DNA of 35,660 nt from Syntrophobacterales bacterium Delta_02. GTDB taxonomy: Bacteria; Desulfobacterota; Syntrophorhabdia; Syntrophorhabdales; Syntrophorhabdaceae. The notes under the pieces are model-generated. The model saw only the letters and a list, made by a program, of their open reading frames with translations. It did no database searches and had not been told where the DNA came from. Made by a program: the position numbers and the translations under genes. Position 1 is the first letter of the stretch. Each line of letters begins with the position of its first letter. Location: NCBI GenBank assembly GCA_001603955.1, contig LVAA01000096.1, forward strand, positions 1-35,660, given 5' to 3'. This document shows positions 30,952 to 35,660 of the stretch, piece by piece.

Positions 30952-33387
30952 ATGCAGAAAAAGGATGAGAACGGAAAGGTGCAAGACCTGCAGTCCCTGT
31001 CGCTGGACGAGCTGAAAGCGAAACTGGGATCGTCTGCTGAAGGCCTCAGCCGGGCCGAGGCTGAGGACAGGCTCGAGCGGTACGGGTACAACGAGATCGC
31101 CGAGAAGAAGGTAAACCCCTTTCTCAAATTTCTCGCCTATTTCTGGGGACCAATACCGTGGATGATCGAGGCGGCCATGATCCTTTCGGCGGTCGTTCAC
31201 CGGTGGCCCGATTTCTTTATCATCCTTGTCCTTCTCGTCGCCAACGCGGTGGTGGGTTTCTGGGAGGAATTCCAGGCGGGCAACGCGATCGCGACGCTCA
31301 GGGCCAGGCTTGCCGTCCAGGCCCGCGTCCGGAGGGACGGTGAATGGACGACGGTGCCAGCCCGGGAACTGGTTCCGGGGGACGTGGTGCGCCTGCGCCT
31401 TGGCGATATAGTGCCTAGCGACGCCCGCCTGCTCCCGGGCGACCCCGTTGAGGTCGATCAATCCGCGCTGACGGGAGAGTCGCTGCCGGTCACCCGTAAG
31501 GGAGGAGAGACCGTCTATTCCGGGTCGATCATACGACAGGGCGAGGCCGATGCGCTGGTCTACGGCACAGCGGAAGATACCTACTTCGGGAAGACCGCCC
31601 AATTGGTGAAGGAGGCCCGCACGGTCAGCCATTTTCAGCGGGCGGTCCTGAAGATCGGCAACTACCTGATCATTATCGCCATCATCCTCGTCGTGCTCAT
31701 CCTCGTCGTCGCGCTCTTCCGGGGAGACAGGATGGTCACAACACTCCAGTTCGCTCTCGTGCTGACCGTGGCGGCGATCCCTGTTGCCATGCCCACGGTC
31801 CTCTCGGTAACGATGGCAGTCGGGGCACGGCTCCTGGCAAGGGGCCAGGCGATCGTCAGCCGCCTCGTGGCCATTGAGGAAATGGCAGGGATGGATATCC
31901 TCTGTTCCGACAAGACGGGGACCCTCACGCAGAACAGGCTCACCCTGGGAGATCCCTTCACCGTCGAGGGGGTGAGTTCGGACGAGTTGATCCTCTCCGG
32001 CGCCCTGGCATCCCGGGCCGAAGACCAGGACACCATCGATCTCGCGGTCATAGGCGGCCTGAAGGATGACACGGTTCTCAAGGGCTATAAGACAACCCAT
32101 TTTCAGCCCTTTGACCCCGTGCACAAACGGACGGAAGCGACCGTCACGGGTCCCGACGGCACCACGTTCAAGACCACAAAGGGAGCTCCCCAGGTCATCA
32201 TGGAACTGGCCGGCAACGCGGACAGCGTGCAGCCTGCCATCGAAAAGGCGATAAATGAGTTCGCCGCGCGGGGTTTTCGTTCATTGGGGGTGGCACGGAC
32301 CGACGGTGAAGGCCGGTGGCGGTTCCTCGGCGTCCTGCCGCTTTTCGATCCTCCCCGGGAAGACTCCGCATCGACCATTGCGACGGCTCGCCGGATGGGG
32401 GTGAAGGTGAAGATGGTCACCGGCGACCAGCTTGCCATTGGCAAAGAGATTGCGGGTCAACTGGGGTTGGGGGCGAACATTCTCGACGCGGGCGGTTTCG
32501 GCGACACTCGTCACCACGAGACGGCTCGTCTTGCCGAATTGATCGAAGAGGCCGACGGTTTCTCACAGGTGTTTCCCGAACACAAGTTCCATATTATCGA
32601 TGTCCTGCAGCAGCGGGGGCACATCGTGGGCATGACGGGCGACGGGGTGAATGATGCTCCCGCCCTCAAGAAAGCGGATTGCGGCATTGCCGTTTCCGGT
32701 GCGACGGACGCTGCCCGGGCGGCAGCCGATATCGTGCTCATGACCCCGGGCCTTTCCGTGATCATCGATGCCATCAAGGAAAGCCGCAAGATATTCCAGA
32801 GGTTGAACAGTTACGCGACGTACCGTATAGCAGAAACGATCCGTGTCCTCCTCTTCATGACCCTCTCTATCCTCGTCTTCAATTTCTATCCCGTCACCGC
32901 TGTGATGATCGTGCTCCTTGCCCTGCTCAATGATGGGGCCATCCTCGCGATAGCCTATGATAGTGTGCGCTATTCCGACAAGCCCAAGGCCTGGCACATG
33001 CCCAGGGTGCTGGGTATCGCGACGGTCCTGGGCGTTGCCGGCGTGGCGGCTTCCTTCGGGTTGTTCTATATAGGCGAGCGGGTATTCCACCTTGACCGTG
33101 CGTTCATCCAGACCTTGATCTACCTGAAACTTTCGGTGGCAGGGCAAATGACGATCTATATCACGCGCGCCCGCGGGCCGTTCTGGTCGATACGCCCGGG
33201 AACAAAACTCCTTGTCGCGACGGTCTGCGCTCAGGTGACGGCAACGCTTTTCTCGGTCTACGGGGTCTTCGTAACGCCCATCGGCTGGGGTTGGGCCCTG
33301 GCAGTGTGGGGGTATGCATTTGCCTGGTTCCTGGTGAACGACAGGATCAAACTGGCGACCTATCGCGTCATCGGGATGCCGGACTAG
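30952..33387 (+). CDS. plasma-membrane H+-ATPase (P-type, class IIIA)
   Basis: 811 residues of a proton-pumping P-type ATPase, single-chain and inner-membrane. It has the actuator motif TGES (174-177), the phosphorylation site CSDKTGTLT with Asp320, MVTGDQLAIGKEIA, TGDGVNDAPALKKADCGIAV and about ten membrane segments; M4 reads AAIPVAMPTVLSVTMAVGA, as in class IIIA pumps. GGGAGGAAG is about 6 nt before the ATG. Bacterial and archaeal members of this class occur in anaerobes, where they may generate or buffer proton-motive force. The neighbouring convergent kup gene suggests coordinated pH, potential and K+ control. Confidence 0.95.
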   Translation: MQKKDENGKVQDLQSLSLDELKAKLGSSAEGLSRAEAEDRLERYGYNEIAEKKVNPFLKFLAYFWGPIPWMIEAAMILSAVVHRWPDFFIILVLLVANAVVGFWEEFQAGNAIATLRARLAVQARVRRDGEWTTVPARELVPGDVVRLRLGDIVPSDARLLPGDPVEVDQSALTGESLPVTRKGGETVYSGSIIRQGEADALVYGTAEDTYFGKTAQLVKEARTVSHFQRAVLKIGNYLIIIAIILVVLILVVALFRGDRMVTTLQFALVLTVAAIPVAMPTVLSVTMAVGARLLARGQAIVSRLVAIEEMAGMDILCSDKTGTLTQNRLTLGDPFTVEGVSSDELILSGALASRAEDQDTIDLAVIGGLKDDTVLKGYKTTHFQPFDPVHKRTEATVTGPDGTTFKTTKGAPQVIMELAGNADSVQPAIEKAINEFAARGFRSLGVARTDGEGRWRFLGVLPLFDPPREDSASTIATARRMGVKVKMVTGDQLAIGKEIAGQLGLGANILDAGGFGDTRHHETARLAELIEEADGFSQVFPEHKFHIIDVLQQRGHIVGMTGDGVNDAPALKKADCGIAVSGATDAARAAADIVLMTPGLSVIIDAIKESRKIFQRLNSYATYRIAETIRVLLFMTLSILVFNFYPVTAVMIVLLALLNDGAILAIAYDSVRYSDKPKAWHMPRVLGIATVLGVAGVAASFGLFYIGERVFHLDRAFIQTLIYLKLSVAGQMTIYITRARGPFWSIRPGTKLLVATVCAQVTATLFSVYGVFVTPIGWGWALAVWGYAFAWFLVNDRIKLATYRVIGMPD

Positions 33388-33445
33388 GTCACCGGCAGCG
33401 GACGTTTGAAGTCGCCAGCCAGCCGCTGGTCCCCGGGTCCGCCTC

Positions 33446-35305
33446 CTATATCTCGATCCTGGTGGTGACGCCGTGGAGCTTGTTCGAAGGGAGATCGTGG
33501 AACTGGACGAAGGGTGGGGCGAGCCTCTTCATGATCGAGAATACCTTCCACAGGATGTTTCTCGTGTAGATCTCTTCGAGCCCGTAAAAGATCCCCTTTT
33601 CATCCGTTATGCCGGCGCCTTTCAATATTTGCCCCACGTCCACCACCTCCATGTACCCCATCTGTATCTCGAAGGACCTCAAACCCGGGCCAAGGTCCTC
33701 CTTGTAAAAGCTTTTTACCCCGAAGGGTTCGTTGAGGGTGATGATGGAGACGAGGATGTTCTCCTCGTATACGATATTGTTCATGAACATTGTATGCACG
33801 ATGTAGGCGGGGATCTTCTTCGTGGTGCGGGCAAAAAAGAGGGCTGTACCCTTTATCCTGTTCACGCTCTGGTAGACCTCATCGTAGCTGTGAAGGAAGA
33901 CGTCCAGTTTCAAGGGGCGAACATTGCGGTAAAGCTTCCTTTGACCGGCCGTGTAGATAAGGATCATGGCGAGGGGAGCGGCGGCGATGACCAGGGACCA
34001 GTAGCCCCCGTGGGGTATCTTGTACACGTTGGATGTCAGGTAGACAATGTCGACCAGCGTGACGAGGAATGCTATCAGGGACTTCCAGTAATTCTTTCTC
34101 AGCCAGAATATGGAGGTGATGAGAATCCCGGTGATCGTCATGTCGCCCGTAACGGCGAGGCCGTACGCGGCGGCGAGCTCTTTTGATTCACCGAACTGGA
34201 ACATGATGAAGAGGACGGAAAGGAGCAGGAACCAGTTGACGAACCCGATGTATATCTGGGACCTCAATTCCGGCGATGTGTACTCGACCCTGAACATGGG
34301 CATGAGCCGCGTGTTGATCCCCTGGTAGACGATGCTGAACATGCCGCTGATTATCGCCTGGGATGCGATGATGGTCGCCAGGATGGAGAGGACGAGGAAG
34401 GGCATGTAGAGCACGAAGGACTGGTGGAATATCATGCCGAAGAGAATGGTCTTTGATTCTGCCGGATTTCTCAGAATGAAGGCGCCCTGCCCGAGGTAGT
34501 TGAGCACAAGGGCGAAAAAGACGAAGTACCATGCCCGGATGATCGGTTTTCTCCCCAGGTGGCCCATATCGGCATAGAGTGTTTCTCCTCCCGTCGCGCA
34601 GAGAATGACCTCGGAGAGCACGAAGAAGCCGGCGACCCCGTTGTTGTAGAGGAACGAGACGGCATACCAGGGGTTGATCGCCTTCCACACGGAAGGGAAT
34701 CTGACGATGGATATCACGCCGGACACCGCAAGGGTCAGGAACCATACGAGCATGAGAGGCCCGAAGGCCCCGGCGACCTTTTCCGTGCCTTTCCTCTGAA
34801 AGCTGAAGAGCACCACGGCTATCGCGCCTGCGATGAGGATGAGCGTGGTCTGCTTCGTTTCCTGGAATCCGGGAATGAGGAGAATGCCTTCGACGGCGCT
34901 GAGTATGCTTATTGCCGGAGTAATGACGCCGTCGCCGACAAGGAGGGATATGCCGATAAAAGTGAGGATAGTGACGAAGACCGCTCCTCTCCCCTTCTTC
35001 AGGAGGCGGATCAACTGGCCCCTGAGAATAATGGTACCGCCCTCTCCCTTTTCGCCGAGGCTCATGGCAAGCCACGCGTACTCAACGGACACCAGGATTA
35101 TGAGGGTCCACACTATCAGGGAAAGGACACCCATAACGTTGTCGACCGTCGGTTTGAGGAGGAGAAAGATGACGGTGAGCGTGTAGATGGGGCTGGTGCC
35201 GATATCGCCGAAGACAAGGCCGAGAGACTTGATGACGGACCTGATATCGTCGGCAATACGCTGTCGGCGGGTGGATTTGCTCGGATAGGTATTATCGTTT
35301 TGCAT
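33446..35305 (-). CDS. kup: Kup potassium uptake protein
   Basis: 619 residues. The signature SLGLVFGDIGTSPIYTL, near the N-terminus, and the following long membrane domain (about 12 segments, including GDGVITPAISILSAVEG) identify the KUP/HAK family of K+/H+ symporters. The C-terminal cytoplasmic domain (about 480-619) has GTALFFARTTKKIPAYIVH and ends HGVTTRIEI. The length agrees with the family. The ATG at 35305 has no obvious RBS, and I see no c-di-AMP riboswitch signature in the 144-bp upstream gap. It converges with the H+-ATPase gene, with only 58 bp between stops. Confidence 0.95.
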   Translation of the reverse strand: MQNDNTYPSKSTRRQRIADDIRSVIKSLGLVFGDIGTSPIYTLTVIFLLLKPTVDNVMGVLSLIVWTLIILVSVEYAWLAMSLGEKGEGGTIILRGQLIRLLKKGRGAVFVTILTFIGISLLVGDGVITPAISILSAVEGILLIPGFQETKQTTLILIAGAIAVVLFSFQRKGTEKVAGAFGPLMLVWFLTLAVSGVISIVRFPSVWKAINPWYAVSFLYNNGVAGFFVLSEVILCATGGETLYADMGHLGRKPIIRAWYFVFFALVLNYLGQGAFILRNPAESKTILFGMIFHQSFVLYMPFLVLSILATIIASQAIISGMFSIVYQGINTRLMPMFRVEYTSPELRSQIYIGFVNWFLLLSVLFIMFQFGESKELAAAYGLAVTGDMTITGILITSIFWLRKNYWKSLIAFLVTLVDIVYLTSNVYKIPHGGYWSLVIAAAPLAMILIYTAGQRKLYRNVRPLKLDVFLHSYDEVYQSVNRIKGTALFFARTTKKIPAYIVHTMFMNNIVYEENILVSIITLNEPFGVKSFYKEDLGPGLRSFEIQMGYMEVVDVGQILKGAGITDEKGIFYGLEEIYTRNILWKVFSIMKRLAPPFVQFHDLPSNKLHGVTTRIEI

Positions 35306-35449
35306 TCGGGTGATTTATGTTACCCAAAATCGGCCGGAATTTCAACGCCAGGAAGGTATTGGGGACCGAAAAAAGGTCTTTTGGCCGTGTGTGGAGCGGT
35401 CCGTGACCGGGGCCTCCGCTTGACGCGGGACGGTTTGGCCCCCGACGGG

Positions 35450-35660
35450 TCAGCGGGGGTGAAAAGGGCATTGGTCCTTGAGGCATTCCCTGTTGAGGGG
35501 GCTGAACGGGCATGAAATGTCCCCATCGACGGTCATTTCCACCCCGAGATGCTCTTTGAAAAAAGCCGACGCTTCGACGATGGCGAGAAAGGAATTCCTC
35601 TTGCAGCATCTCGGCCCGCCGTGTTCAGCGATGGTAAGAAGGCTCTTCGCGGTGATGAGG
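35450..35660 (-). CDS. DUF5714-like Cys-rich protein, 3' end only
   Basis: The window holds the last 69 codons; the 5' end lies beyond 35660. The sequence LITAKSLLTIAEHGGPRCCK then RNSFLAIVEASAFFKEHLGV leads to ISCPFSPLNRECLKDQCPFH. The CC pair followed by RxSxLAI and the closing C-x(8)-C-x(4)-C cluster agree with the DUF5714 family of anaerobes, a likely metal- or cluster-binding domain of unknown function. CCCCCG (35439-35444) and CGGGGG (35454-35459) form a hairpin spanning the stop codon. Confidence 0.75.
   Translation of the reverse strand, partial: LITAKSLLTIAEHGGPRCCKRNSFLAIVEASAFFKEHLGVEMTVDGDISCPFSPLNRECLKDQCPFHPR

Noticed and set aside
30886..32124. 412-codon minus-strand frame
   Set aside because: Shadow of the H+-ATPase gene; low-complexity charged composition and no recognisable motif.
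35306..35449. c-di-AMP (ydaO-type) riboswitch upstream of kup
   Set aside because: I looked because such switches often precede potassium transporters, but the conserved blocks are not visible in this short gap.
34559..35515. 318-codon plus-strand frame over kup
   Set aside because: Antisense to kup, strongly skewed to Gly, Asp, Glu and Arg, without family motifs.

Overview
The window is GC-rich, densely coded chromosomal DNA from what looks like an anaerobic, outer-membrane-bearing bacterium. The best guess, by inference, is a syntrophic or sulfate-reducer-like Desulfobacterota (former Deltaproteobacteria). The grounds are a mercury-methylation pair (hgcA-hgcB), selenocysteine decoding (an msrA with UGA at the catalytic codon), an AmmeMemoRadiSam module, an AsmA-like YdbH/YdbL envelope lipid-transport pair, CstA, and a DUF5714 protein. 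There are no phage genes, transposase, rRNA, tRNA or CRISPR array.

Layout. 1-1512: hgcA and hgcB. 1748-6007: a cold-shock protein, a small helical protein, a sigma-70 factor, a degenerate receiver-like protein and an RhlE-type RNA helicase. 6008-9180: an exported D-aminoacylase-type amidohydrolase flanked by inverted copies of a ~260-bp hairpin-forming element. 9181-12097: flavin reductase-like protein, cysteine synthase-like enzyme and two small Cys-rich proteins. 12378-20066: a six-gene minus-strand operon (spermidine synthase-like membrane protein, exported radical SAM enzyme, exported Memo-AMMECR1 fusion, small protein, M29 aminopeptidase, MFS transporter) with overlapping or closely spaced genes. 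20319-24792: envelope genes (OB-fold-like periplasmic protein, YdbH-like AsmA protein, YnbE/YdbL-like lipoprotein, TPR lipoprotein). 24990-27155: thioredoxin-like protein, DUF5661 protein and selenocysteine MsrA. 27201-35660: CstA, an alpha/beta hydrolase, a plasma-membrane H+-ATPase converging on Kup, and the 3' end of a DUF5714 gene.

Most striking observation. The hgcA reading frame is clearly coding upstream of its first in-frame ATG (278), because a proline/glycine-rich stretch resembling the HgcA N-terminus is encoded there. That upstream part contains no canonical start codon; the frame instead reaches an ATG at 101 only by passing one in-frame UGA (149-151), which directly follows a Cys codon. 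A hairpin with a CGGUAA loop begins its loop 22 nt after the UGA. The msrA gene in the same window has UGA exactly at the catalytic Cys codon and a hairpin with a GUU loop 20 nt after it. The hypothesis is an N-terminal Cys-Sec mercury-methylation protein; a sequencing error or nonsense mutation is the main alternative.

A second theme is unusual intergenic DNA. There are ~260-bp elements whose two long arms differ between copies yet stay complementary, and many intergenic regions hold tandem 7-10-bp words that recur, usually inverted, across a short spacer.
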